NCBI GenBank assembly: GCA_943736015.1
Contig: OX031062.1
Span: 2,090,501 to 2,154,500, forward strand
Length of the DNA stretch: 64,000 bases
Direction: 5' to 3'
Origin: Tridacna crocea
Lineage: Eukaryota; Mollusca; Bivalvia; Cardiida; Cardiidae
A program made the position numbers and the translations under genes. Below the pieces are notes generated by a model. It saw only the letters and a list, made by a program, of their open reading frames with translations, was not told the DNA's origin and made no database searches. How positions within the stretch are numbered: position 1 is the first letter of the stretch; the number at the start of each line of letters is the position of its first letter. Shown here one piece after another: positions 1 to 9,543 of the stretch.

Positions 1-201
1 GAAGCCACACAATTACTGCACGAGTACCACACATGTAACCGAAAAAAGCACGTTTACCAGATATGCATCGGATAAAAAAAAAGAAACGGTATATTAACGG
101 ATGTATCACCATATGAGTACTGGACTTGTATCGGATAAAATAGACGCGCAGCCACTGTCACCTGTGAAAATGTTACCGATATCTTCTACACTATAACTTA
201 C

Positions 202-429
202 CTAACTGTCTAAATCTCATGGCTCCTAGTTCAACATTTATATCTGAAATGCCAGGAAATTTAACTGTGTGACATCGTCCGCCAATTCTGTTCGAATATT
301 CATACAGACCAATGTTCATATTGGCATCACGCAGTTTCCAAGCAGCATAGGAACCAGCAATACCTGCTCCTATGATGGCCACGTCATGTGTGACGTCACA
401 GTGGATTTGTTCAGGCTGTTGATGTGTGG
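202..429 (-). CDS. Gene D exon 2: FAD-binding Rossmann segment of an amine oxidase-like protein
   Basis: The 228-nt exon is bounded by TTATTTCAG at its start and G|GTAAGT at its end. It encodes a short luminal linker (THQQPEQIHCDVTHD), then the beta-alpha-beta dinucleotide fold with GAGIAG, an acidic Glu at the end of strand 2 (LYEYSNRIGGR), and VELGAMRF, which matches the conserved region after the GGR motif in flavin amine oxidases. It ends in phase 1 and continues left of the window. Confidence 0.82.
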
Positions 430-2808
430 CTGAAATAATTTCAGTAGAGCTTTGTGAAAAGGGGGTTGGACGCGTCTACAAAAAGTATCGACTCATCTCA
501 TCCTGCGCGAATTGAGCAGGCAGACATGAATAGAAGCCACTAGCTGCTTTCCCACTTAACTCATTACCAAACGACAAAATTTAAGGTTTGTCCAAATAAA
601 AAGCATTTGCAGACAACAAAATAAAAGTGACTGAAAATTTGAAATTTGATTTGTGAAGGGTAGAAAACAATGTGGGAAAAGGAGAAAATGCTGGTTACCA
701 GCATTTTCTCCTTTTCCCACAATGTTTTCTAAAGGCTTCTTTCTCAGGGGCGTCAAAAGTAGGGATTGTGTGGTAATGCGTTAACCATCGTCGAGACAAT
801 GGTCAGCGGTGGGAGAGGAATGAATCGAGTGTTGAATTAACAATCATCCATCCTCGGAAAGAAATCGGCCGAGTCAGTGATTGAACTCAGGGCTCCCTGT
901 TATTGTATGGTCAGTCTTAGTATCAGTCATTGGCAGGAAAATAATTTTAACCCTTTACCCCATAAGGCATTTCTATGGTATCTCTAATTGACCCCAATTA
1001 ACAGCAAGGATGAAGCCGTTTCTTATATGTATATGAAATCTTTTGATATCATAGAAAACATTGTGACAAAAGGTGAAATTGCTCGTGACGAGCAATTTCA
1101 CCTTTTGCCACAATGTTTTCAAAAGGCTCCTACAAGCAATGCGTAGAAATGAGTATCTGTGGAGAAAAGGGTTAAAACTAGATTAAAGTTGCCGGGTCGC
1201 TTTATCTTTTGTTAACTTTTTACCTGGTTTTAAAATTCACGAACGAGCGAATTATTTTATTGACAAAAATTTACATAGTTTTATAGTCATATAAACATGA
1301 AAATACACAATATAATTATCATCGTGCTGTAGCTAGATAAAATAGATATACTAGGAAATAGCTTATAGGTTGTTGCCAAACAAGACGAAATTATTATTAT
1401 TAATATATTTTTTTTTTTAAATTTGAATGATAAAGAAATCCAGTTAACGATCTGGAAAATTTTAAGAGAGCCAAAAAGAAAAGAAAACTTGTTGGAGGAT
1501 CAGACAAACATAATGAAAAACTGTTGGCAGCCCGTAAAAACATTTCCGAGGGAAGCAGCCGCTTATTTTCAAACAATTGCTTCTCCCCAACAATGCCCTC
1601 CATACTACCTTAAAACGACAATATTTCACACTATTTTGTAAAAGTCTGTTTTGAATTAACTTACAATAATGAAATCTAAAAGGGAGCCTGAGCTTTGTAA
1701 TACATCTCACAAGGCTGGTCAAAGGAAATAGACAGTAAGTGGAACTTTCCATCTTCAGGATACGCAAATAGTGCAAATCATAGATCTTTCTGCATGTTTT
1801 TACAGTCTGATTTCAATCCATTCCAATTCCATTTTTTTTATAATAGGTACTGTGAGTGCAGGAATTGCAAAGATATCAAATGTGTATCTGATCAAAATAT
1901 CACACAGACAAAAGTATTTGTTTTTATAGTCTAGATACAAAATTGAAGCGATCCCGACATTCTAAATCCAGCCATCTTCGCAAGCCAAGGCTGATGATTC
2001 ACTACGTTACTCTACCCTTGGCGGATCGAGCTTGATTCTTACATTCACCCGATACGCTTTTTCATTGGATGCACCCAGCTCTAGCTGCAACGAATAAAAT
2101 CGCTCGTAGCATTTCATCTTTGATAAGAATAGAACTAGATCGTTACCTTTCGAATAGAAGGTAAACATGGAAACTCACGTGGATGTCTGCTTATCGCTTC
2201 ATGTGTATTCGTAAGCGGTTTGTTAAACGATATTTCATTTGCTTTTAGAAATATTATGTAAAGGGGGGTAATAACCAGCATCCAATAGAAGGCGCATCGC
2301 AGGAATCTCGAAATCGGGCTCAATCAGCCAAGGTAAGATCCACGTAGTGATCGTAAACTTGGCTTGCGAAGACGAAATCTAGCATGTATCAATGATAATA
2401 TGATAAATTATTGCTACAAACTGTACTTTATCTAAACAACCGCAAATTTGCAACAAAAAAAGTGAGAAAAAAACCTGTTAAATGTATTTACATATAAATT
2501 GGTATTTGATCTGTGTAATATATGTACATCACAGACCATGCATTTGTGTTAATCAAAACATCAAGGATTGCATGACTATGCAGTCTGATCTCAATTCGTG
2601 AACATTATTAGTTGCACGGTCAGGTGGCAGGGGACCTAGAACTTGTTCATGGCTGAGGTTAATCATGTCGCCCCTTGCCTTCGGCACGGGGCGACATGAT
2701 TCACCACAGCCGTGAACAAGTTTTCAAGTCCCCTGCCACTTGACTGTACAACGAATTTATTATACGGCAAAGTTTTCCCATTCCAACGTTTGTTAGGCGA
2801 ATTTAACC

Positions 2809-2858
<50 letters not shown>

Positions 2859-5134
2859 AGGTTTGGGTATGCTGACAAAGTAGAATTTCTCCCTCTGGGT
2901 GCCCCAATTCAGTGAAACTGGCGTCACTGAAACCCTGGTAATACGTGCAGCTTGGCGCATAATCTTGATGTTAATCTTGATCAATGCCGCCATTTTGGAT
3001 GTACTGATAGTGTAATCACGTATACTGTGCTCCCGAAAGGGAAACTGGTTTTACGTTTGGTTTTGCCAGTGTACATGATATATATGTTTGAGGCATATTA
3101 GATCACATCACGAGAAATTTCTTTGCAGTATAATAATCAAGTCTTCCAACGACCATACAATAACTGATTTTATTTCATGCTCTCCGGTAGGATATCGAGA
3201 AATAGCAGTGAAAATATTTTTCGATCTTACTGGTACAACCAGTGAAAATACCGATTTTCACGTTCTTGTTGCCTAGGTAAATTGCACGTCCTAACAACCA
3301 GATGGGAAATATGACGTCATATACTTTACATTTCTCGCGCTTGACGTAACGTTGCTATGCGGGAGGGGTACGCCACGGGGAATAACGGAAAAGAACTGTA
3401 CTGAATTTTGATAAAGCTTTTCCCAGAAAGGGTTAAAAGCATAAAATAAATAGAATATTTGTTTTTTTCGGTGAAAGATCGAAATTTATTTCATCTCGTG
3501 AACGACATGGGTAATATTTTTACTCGTGGCTGCGCCACTCGTGAAAATATTACCGATGGTGTCCACTCGATGAAATAAATTTCGATCTTTCACCGAAAAA
3601 AACAAATATCCTCTATGTCACCTTCACGGTAATTTCGATCTTTTTCAATGGTATTATTTAATTAAGGTGCATTTTAACACTACATTGTCTTGTTTTTGCC
3701 ACTATTAATTGGGACTTCATATCCTCTGTTGCCAGAGCACCTATACTCTGAACCATAAACAACTGTCTTTATGTACAGAATGACATCATTTACCTGATGA
3801 TAGAACGTTTGAACTTTGACCCTCGTCATGCTTTTCTGTCCTTTGTTCTGAAAACACAGAAAAATATATCATTTTTATTAGCGCCATTTTATGTTGTTAC
3901 GTTTCTACATATATCACTCATAATGAATGACAGCGATTAATATGCTAAACTCATTTTGCGGTCATACCGTTTTGGTTTTTTTTTTTTATATAATTGAAAT
4001 TCCTAGCATAGGCCTTTGACGTTGCATTGCTCTATCACAGAACATTCAAGTTTTCTTCGGCCGGTGTAATGCAGAGAAATGACCCGTTGGTCATTTTGTA
4101 ATGGGGGTCATTTATCAAAATATGCTATTTATAGTAATGGTGTTCGGTGAAATAAAACTCGGTACCTCGAGATAGAACAATATGGAGTTTCAGTTGCCCA
4201 TGGTTCTAGGTTTAAATCTTAATCAGTATGGTGATGGCAAACAATGATATGGCTTCCAGCTGATCGAGCAGTGAAACACACATCACAGTCTTTTGCACAT
4301 ATTTTGATTTGTTATAAATAATATATATACCAATCGGACGATTACTTAAAAATCATCATCAGTTTAGTAAATTACTGAATACAGTTGTTTAATTTCCAAC
4401 TTACCTCAAGCATATTAGATCTACAGCTTCCGCATGAAAGGCTTTTTTTTTATTATTTCATGCTTTCCGGTAGGTTATCGAGAAATATTGGTGAAATATT
4501 GTTCGATATTTCATGGTTACGACCAAAGAAAATACCTTTTTTTTATATTCTAGTTACCTGGGTAAAATGCGTACTACTCACAACCAGATTGAAATATGAC
4601 GTCATTTACCTTACATTTCTCTCGCTTGGAGTAAAATTGTAATGTGATGCTATTCGGGGGGGGGGGGGTACGCCACGGAGAATAACTGAAAAGAACTGTA
4701 TTGGATTTTGATAAAGTTCCTCGAAGAAAGGGTTAAAAGCATGAAATAAATAAAATATTTGTTGGTTTTTTTTCGGTGAAAGATCGAAATTTATTTCATC
4801 GAGTGAACACCATCGATAACATTTTCACGAGTCTCGCGAAGATTATTGGTATATTTTCACTCGAAGCTGTTCTACCCATGAAAATATTACCGGTGATTTC
4901 CACTCGATGAAATCAATTTCGATCTTTCACCGAGAAACAAACCAACAAACATTCCTTATTTGATGTTACTCTCAGATACATGTCAAAAAATGAAAGAAAA
5001 TGTGCAATTTTAAGCATTAATAAAACACTAAAAAACAAACCTGCTACAAGAATAAGCGTTGCTATGGAGCAACATGTCAACAAAGCAACAGTGATTAGAA
5101 TTCCAATCTGCACCTTATTTGGATTCAAATTCAT
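202..5134 (-). CDS. Gene D: flavin amine/L-amino-acid oxidase-like protein, first two coding exons (runs off the left edge)
   Basis: Two minus-strand exons (5134-5041 and 429-202) join in phase 1. They give an N-terminal hydrophobic anchor followed by a Rossmann FAD-binding start: VAIIGAGIAGSY carries GxGxxG, and NRIGGRC is the GG-doublet typical of the flavin amine oxidase superfamily (monoamine oxidases, L-amino-acid oxidases, molluscan aplysianin/escapin-type proteins). Enzymes of this fold oxidise amines or amino acids with FAD and release hydrogen peroxide. The substrate-binding and C-terminal FAD parts lie beyond the left edge, so the subfamily is unknown. The intron of about 4.6 kb is filled with repeats. 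Family assignment is good; substrate is not determined. Confidence 0.78.
556..784 (+). mobile_element. TTAA-flanked palindromic MITE, copy
   Basis: 229 bp. Ends TTAACTCATTACCAAACGAC and GTGTGGTAATGCGTTAA, with a central near-perfect hairpin TGGGAAAAGGAGAAAATGCT / its complement. TTAA target sites and TIRs starting after TTAA with CYC-TTTACC are typical of piggyBac-type MITEs. Confidence 0.75.
947..1175 (+). mobile_element. TTAA MITE, GCTCGTRACGAGC loop variant
   Basis: 229 bp between TTAA sites. The hairpin core is GAAATTGCTCGTGACGAGC instead of AATGCTGGTTACCAGC, so this belongs to the second loop type also seen at 33659, 43879 and 63011. Confidence 0.7.
1976..2371 (+). mobile_element. TIR element, CTTCGCAAGCCAA family
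   Basis: Ends CTTCGCAAGCCAAGGCTGAT and TTGGCTTGCGAAG; the interior includes CTCGTAGCATTTCATCTTTG. A second copy in reverse is at 11203-11613. Confidence 0.68.
2611..3136 (-). mobile_element. Palindrome-plus-body composite element
   Basis: A 140-bp near-perfect palindrome (CGGTCAGGTGGCAGGGGACC ... CTGCCACTTGACTGTAC) is joined to a 380-bp body ending GAGAAATTTCTTTGCAGTAT. The body contains a CT microsatellite, two GTCACTG...GACGTCACTG blocks and CGCCATTTTGGATG. The body is bounded by TACTGCAAAG-type inverted ends. Confidence 0.7.
2811..2852 (+). repeat. (CT)n microsatellite
   Basis: About 20 CT units inside a body-family element. Confidence 0.9.
3170..3612 (+). mobile_element. Hairpin family GATCGAAATTTATTTCATC, copy
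   Basis: Starts TTTCATGCTCTCCGGTAGGA, includes TTGACGTAACGTTGCTATGC, and ends in a hairpin with arms TCGGTGAAAGATCGAAATTT / its complement and loop GTAATATTTTYAC. Confidence 0.7.
4455..4950 (+). mobile_element. Hairpin family GATCGAAATTTATTTCATC, copy
   Basis: Same layout as 3170-3612, with an enlarged central loop carrying an extra GTGAAAATATTACCGG segment. Confidence 0.7.
5041..5134 (-). CDS. Gene D exon 1: N-terminal membrane anchor or signal
   Basis: The ATG at 5134 opens 31 codons plus one base. The peptide begins MNLNPNKVQIG and then has about 20 hydrophobic residues (ILITVALLTCCSIATLILVA), so it is a type II anchor or uncleaved signal. The donor is G|GTTTGT at 5040-5035. Phase 1 fits the next exon, which supplies CC to make an Ala codon. 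The region upstream of the ATG contains a possible 5'-UTR acceptor (CACAG). The ATG is the first in frame. Confidence 0.6.
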
Positions 5135-5284
5135 GTTTATGTATGTATTATCACCTGCCTGTGACAATAAATATCGCTCATGACAACTTGTAACATCATC
5201 AAGGATGTATCGTTTTTTATAAGATAACAGCGTATGTAAATTATCTATTTACTCTCAACCACAAAATCTCGAGTTGTAATCATA

Positions 5285-5485
5285 TTGAAAACAAATCCTT
5301 TTGAAAACCTCTGTGGAAAAAGGAGAAAATGCTGGTAACCAGCATTTTCTCCTTTTCCCGCGAGGTTTTCTACGCTTTTGCATACATTTACCATCATTTT
5401 ACCGTCATTTCCGTTGTCGTCTGCATATGAAATGCTTTCAAATTGGACAAGTCTAAAATTATATTGTTGGTTAAGAGTTGAATAA
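5285..5485 (+). mobile_element. TTAA MITE, decayed ends
   Basis: Hairpin TGGAAAAAGGAGAAAATGCTG ends replaced by divergent sequence, but GTCGTCTGCATATGAAATGC and the TTGGACAAGTCTAAAATT half remain. Confidence 0.6.
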
Positions 5486-6014
5486 ACAAAACCGGTTTAC
5501 CAACCTTTCCTACCCGAGTGGAATTTTTGAGTAGCGCAAAAATAAAGTTTAAGTTATGTAGGGAGACGTGTCAATAACTTTCTTTTCTGAAATCGCTACT
5601 TTTCTAATCGGTCAGCCGGTGTGACGCCGAGAAATGACTCCCCCCACTTACAAAATGACCCATGGGTCATTTTTGAAAACCTTTCCAAAACAATCTCTGG
5701 TTTAAACTACCCCTGGTTAGATGGCTTATGGAAATATTGTTGGAAAAAGACCCTCTTGTCCTTTTCCTACAATGTCTTTTCTCATTCAAATACTAGTCTC
5801 ATCGTTTGAGACAGTTTATTTGTAGTCTGCAAAGGATTTTAATTTGAGACAGCTTTAAACTTTTTGTGATATCAATATGAAATTACTGAAGTACGTCATT
5901 AATTCAGACAAGACTACATGTATTTTTATATGCAAAGAAATTTCTTGTGATCTTATTATATAATATGCCCCGAACATACATATCATGTTCACTGGCAAAA
6001 CGTAAAAATATTAT

Positions 6015-6502
6015 CATACTGCAAAGAAATTTCTCGTGATCTGATTGGTTAACATGCAGGGAACATAATATCATGTTCCCTGGCAAAAACCAGTTTCCCT
6101 TTTGAGTGCCTCGTAAACATCACTACACGTGCAATACATCATCCAAAATGGCGGCGTCGATCGATCACCAGACTGCACATTTATTCACCAAACTGCACAT
6201 TTTAGTAACGTCAGTTTCCAGTGACGTCAGTTTGCATTGAATTGGGGCACAAAGAAGGGAATTTCTCTTTCGTCAGCATACTTGATTCGTGAAATTATAA
6301 AACAGGAAAATTTCGCTTAACGCCCTTTGAAAGGGTAAAGCTTTGCAGTATAATAAATTCGTTGTACAGTCAGGTGGCAGGGGACTTGGAAACTTGTTCA
6401 CGGCTGTGGTGAATCATGTTGCCAACTAGTCTCCGCCACGGGGCGACATGATTCACTACAGCCGTGAACAAGTTTCCAAGTCCCCTGCCACCTGACCGTA
6501 CG
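6015..6502 (+). mobile_element. Body-plus-palindrome composite element
   Basis: Body TACTGCAAAGAAATTTCTCG ... CTTTGCAGTATAATAAATTC (6015-6360), then palindrome GTCAGGTGGCAGGGGACTTG and complement (6361-6502). Same family as 2611-3136, opposite orientation. A body fragment precedes it at 5928-6011. Confidence 0.72.
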
Positions 6503-6794
6503 AAGGCTCGGGGCTAAATTTTTCAAACAGGTAGAATTAGCTTAAAAAATGTTGGAATGGTAAAAAATCGTTGAACAGGTAGGTGGCAGGGGGACTTGGA
6601 AGCTCGTTCACAGCTGTGATCTGATAGATCCAATTTCTTCTTCTAAATGTTCAGACCAACTCAATACTGCAGAAACTAAACATGCAGATCATTACGTCCT
6701 GTTTTGTTTGTCGACAATACAGCATAAAACAACATGGGGGATTTCCGGTTACAGAGTTGCGTTTTACGGTCAACTCCCTTATAAAAGAATGACC

Positions 6795-7010
6795 AGCCCG
6801 TATTGCTTAGGTGGTAGAGCGTAAGATTCTTAAGCCTCAAGTTTCGAACGACTTGAGGAAGTAGGCTCAATTCTCGCGGATGGCCATCTTAAACTTCCAA
6901 TAGTCTTTTGGATGAGACTTTAAACCCAGGTTCCGTTTGATGGGGCTATACCCCGATTTTCGATTCAGGTCAACCTTCTTGGAAAGTGCAGGTAGTCGAT
7001 ACTTTCTGCA
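6795..7010 (+). mobile_element. tRNA-derived SINE
   Basis: TTGCTTAGGTGGTAGAGCGT (A box) and GGCTCAATTCTCGCGG (B-box-like), then GGATGAGACTTTAAACCCAG tail shared with 9214-9460. Confidence 0.65.
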
Positions 7011-7110
7011 AAATGTATTCAACCTGTTTTTTTAAACGTGGCTCAATTTTATTTAAAACACACACACACCCACACCCCCCACACACACACCCACACACAC
7101 TCACACACAA

Positions 7111-7425
7111 TTACCTCCCGCTAGATGGCATTATACAAATAGGCATCTATCTTATTTGGGCTTTATGGGTATAGAACCGGACTACTTTTCCAAACGACAA
7201 CCTTTACTTTGATTTTCAAAATAAGATAAATGTTTACTCAATAAAAGGCTACCAAGTACGATCCATTCAGCTATGGTCCGTTTGGATGTACATTTATTGA
7301 AACAGTCCCAACAGGCTTGGTTAGTAGCTTCGGTATATGCCCTACTTTCCCCTAGCATATGATATCCGAGATGCCACATTGCAGACAGGTCCAAATTCGA
7401 AGAAAATGACATGCGCAGACAACGA
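7111..7425. repeat. Dispersed repeat shared with 25970-26325
   Basis: TAGATGGCATTATACAAATA, ACCGGACTACTTTTCC, TTTACTCAATAAAAGGCTAC, GACATGCGCAGACAACG, in the same order as the second copy. Confidence 0.65.
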
Positions 7426-7734
7426 AAAACACACACACATACAAATAAAGGAAAGAAAGAAAAAAGAAAAACATTAATAATAATATATTGTAATATACAT
7501 TTCGGTTATATAAATCAGATGTAATAAAAAAATTCAATCCACTGGGTTTTTATCAAAAAGTGGTTTGAATAAAGTTGTCTAAACATTGCACCCTTCTCAC
7601 CAACAGTTTTTAAACGTTTATGGCACCTTCTCAGAACGACATCCATGTACTTTGACTTTGGTCATCCAACTGTGACCTTTCGTTGACCTTTAACCTATCA
7701 CCAAACATTACCATGTAACAACGACAATGCAGAA

Positions 7735-7933
7735 AAAAGGGACATTTGAAAACCTTGCGGAAAAAAGAAGAAAATGCTGCCAACAAGCATTTTCTTGTTT
7801 TGCCCCACAAGGATTTTATTGTTGTATATCCTTTTAAAGAAATGGTACATGATTAAACCAAAATTTATTTTGTCGTATGCCACTGGTATCAAATTGGATA
7901 AGTCCATTATTTTGTCGTCTGGTAAAGGATTAA
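7735..7933 (+). mobile_element. TTAA MITE, decayed, in gene A 3' region
   Basis: Hairpin GCGGAAAAAAGAAGAAAATG / ATTTTCTTGTTTTGCC followed by TTTTGTCGTCTGGTAAAGGA and TTAA. It supplies the possible gene A poly(A) signal. Confidence 0.6.
7864..7869 (-). promoter_or_regulatory. Possible polyadenylation signal of gene A
   Basis: AATAAA on the minus strand lies about 85 nt downstream of the gene A stop, inside the TTAA MITE at 7735-7933. If used, the MITE supplies the 3' end of the transcript. Confidence 0.35.
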
Positions 7934-7952
7934 TTCTGATTTATGTAGATAA

Positions 7953-8117
7953 CTAAGGGTAATGATGATCGTCGCCTTTGTGGTCATGGTCGTCGCCTTC
8001 GTGATCATGGTCGTCATGGGAACCGTGGCCATGGTGACTGTGTCCATGGTGATCGTGGTCGTCAGCCGCTCGACCAATCACACAGCACACCAATCGTTTC
8101 CCGGAGCGATCATGGCC
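7953..8117 (-). CDS. Gene A exon 7 (terminal): SOD C-terminus and His-rich tail
   Basis: The 165-nt exon starts after TTCCGTAG and stops at TAG (7955-7953). It encodes GHDRSGKRLVCCVIGRAA, matching the SOD1 C-terminus GSRLACGVIGIAQ including the Cys146 position. A 34-residue tail follows, made almost only of His, Asp and Gly (DDHDHHGHSHHGHG and similar), ending HHYP. The tail is in the same frame as the SOD part, which makes a chance reading unlikely. Confidence 0.85.
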   Translation of the reverse strand, partial: GHDRSGKRLVCCVIGRAADDHDHHGHSHHGHGSHDDHDHEGDDHDHKGDDHHYP

Positions 8118-9485
8118 CTACGGAATATATTGATAAAAAGACTGTTATTGTACTGCAAAGAAATTTCTCGTGATCTGATTAGATAATATGCCCAAACATA
8201 TATATCATATACACTGTGAAAACCATCGTAAAAGTAGTTTCCCTTTCGGGAACTCCAAATACATGACTACACTAACAACACAACATCCAAAATTGAGGCT
8301 TCGATCTAGATTAAAATCACGATTATTCGCAATTTGGCACGTATTACCGAGAGTTTAGTCACGTCAGTTCCCAGTGACGTCAGTTTTCATCGAATAGGGG
8401 CACGCAGTAGGGAAATTCTACTTCGTCAGCGTACTCAAGTTATTGACAGGTAAATTTCGCTTAACAAATGGTAAAAGTTTGCAGTATAATAAACTGAATT
8501 TATTTCGTCAGCTTGTGGTTAATATGGGGAAATATTTGCCGAAAAAGGGAAAGGTATGCGAAAATAACGAGTACCGTAAGGCACGAGTTATTTTCGCGGA
8601 CCTTTCCCTTTTGAGGCAAATATTTCCCCATATAAACTACAAGCTGATGAAATGAATGATATATTATATTTCCTCTGATTATTTTGTCAACGAATGCCAC
8701 TTTTAAAACTATTGATCTCAAGTCAATAGACCGGATAACCGATGGGAGGAAAATATTCACTGTGACGGGGAAATAATTCCCCCAGCTTAAATTACGTCAT
8801 TTCTTTACCCATAACATTTCTAAATATAGACACATGAAGTATAATATATTCGGTGTACGGTCAGGTGACAGGGGACTTGGAAACTTGTTCACGGCTGTGG
8901 TGATTTATGTCGCCAATTCGCCTTCGGCTCGGGGTGAAATGATTCGCCACAACCGTGAACAAGTTTCCAAGTCCCCTGGCTCGGGGCGACATGATTCACC
9001 ACAGCAGTGAACATGTTTCCAGGTCCCTGCCACCTGACCGTAGGAAAGCTCGAGGCGACATGATTCACCACAGCCGTGAACAAGTTTTCAAGTCCCTTCC
9101 ACTTGACCGTACGAAGTCTCGGGTCGACATGATTCACCACAGCCATGAACAAGTGTCCAAGCCCCCTGCCACCGGACCGTACAACGAATATAACTTACCT
9201 AAATTAATCACTTGACCTGCCCGCATAGCTCAATAGATAGAGCATAGGACACGTGGAAATGATGTTTTCGGTCAGTTGAGGGTGTAGGTTCAATTCCCAT
9301 GACTGACCATCTACAATTAAGTCTTTAGGATGAGACGTTAAACTGAGGGCATGTGTGACGGTGCTATACTCCGACAACGTTAAAGAACCAGATGTAACTT
9401 ACAATGGGTTTAGTCATGTATTTGTTCTATCCCCAGTAAAAGTACCAATATGGGCGTTTTATGAGAGAGAGAGAGACAGACAGAC

Positions 9486-9543
<58 letters not shown>

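Larger units (their letters stand above)
430..5040. other. Intron 1 of gene D: repeats, no further exon recognised
   Basis: This stretch holds two TTAA MITEs (556-784, 947-1175), a SINE-like remnant near 790-940, a 400-bp TIR element (1976-2371), a palindrome/body composite (2611-3136), two copies of the GATCGAAATTTATTTCATC hairpin family (3170-3612, 4455-4950) and a CT microsatellite. Short open frames here come from these repeats. The segments 1180-1970 and 3620-4050 look unique but show no coding signal I can support. Confidence 0.6.
5135..7952. other. Intergenic between gene D start and gene A end
   Basis: It contains a TTAA MITE (5285-5485), a fragment of the GTGTAATGCAGAGAAATGA element (5605-5680), body-family copies (5928-6360), a long palindrome (6361-6502), a tRNA-derived SINE (6795-7010), a CA microsatellite (7060-7110) and a dispersed repeat shared with 25970-26325. 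The TTAA MITE at 7735-7933 lies just downstream of the gene A stop and probably forms its 3' UTR. No independent gene is supported. Confidence 0.55.

Noticed and set aside
9402..9425. 24-nt possible exon 6 of gene A (between GATAG and GTAAGT)
   Set aside because: It lies in SINE tail sequence, the acceptor is poor, and the peptide does not resemble the SOD loop.
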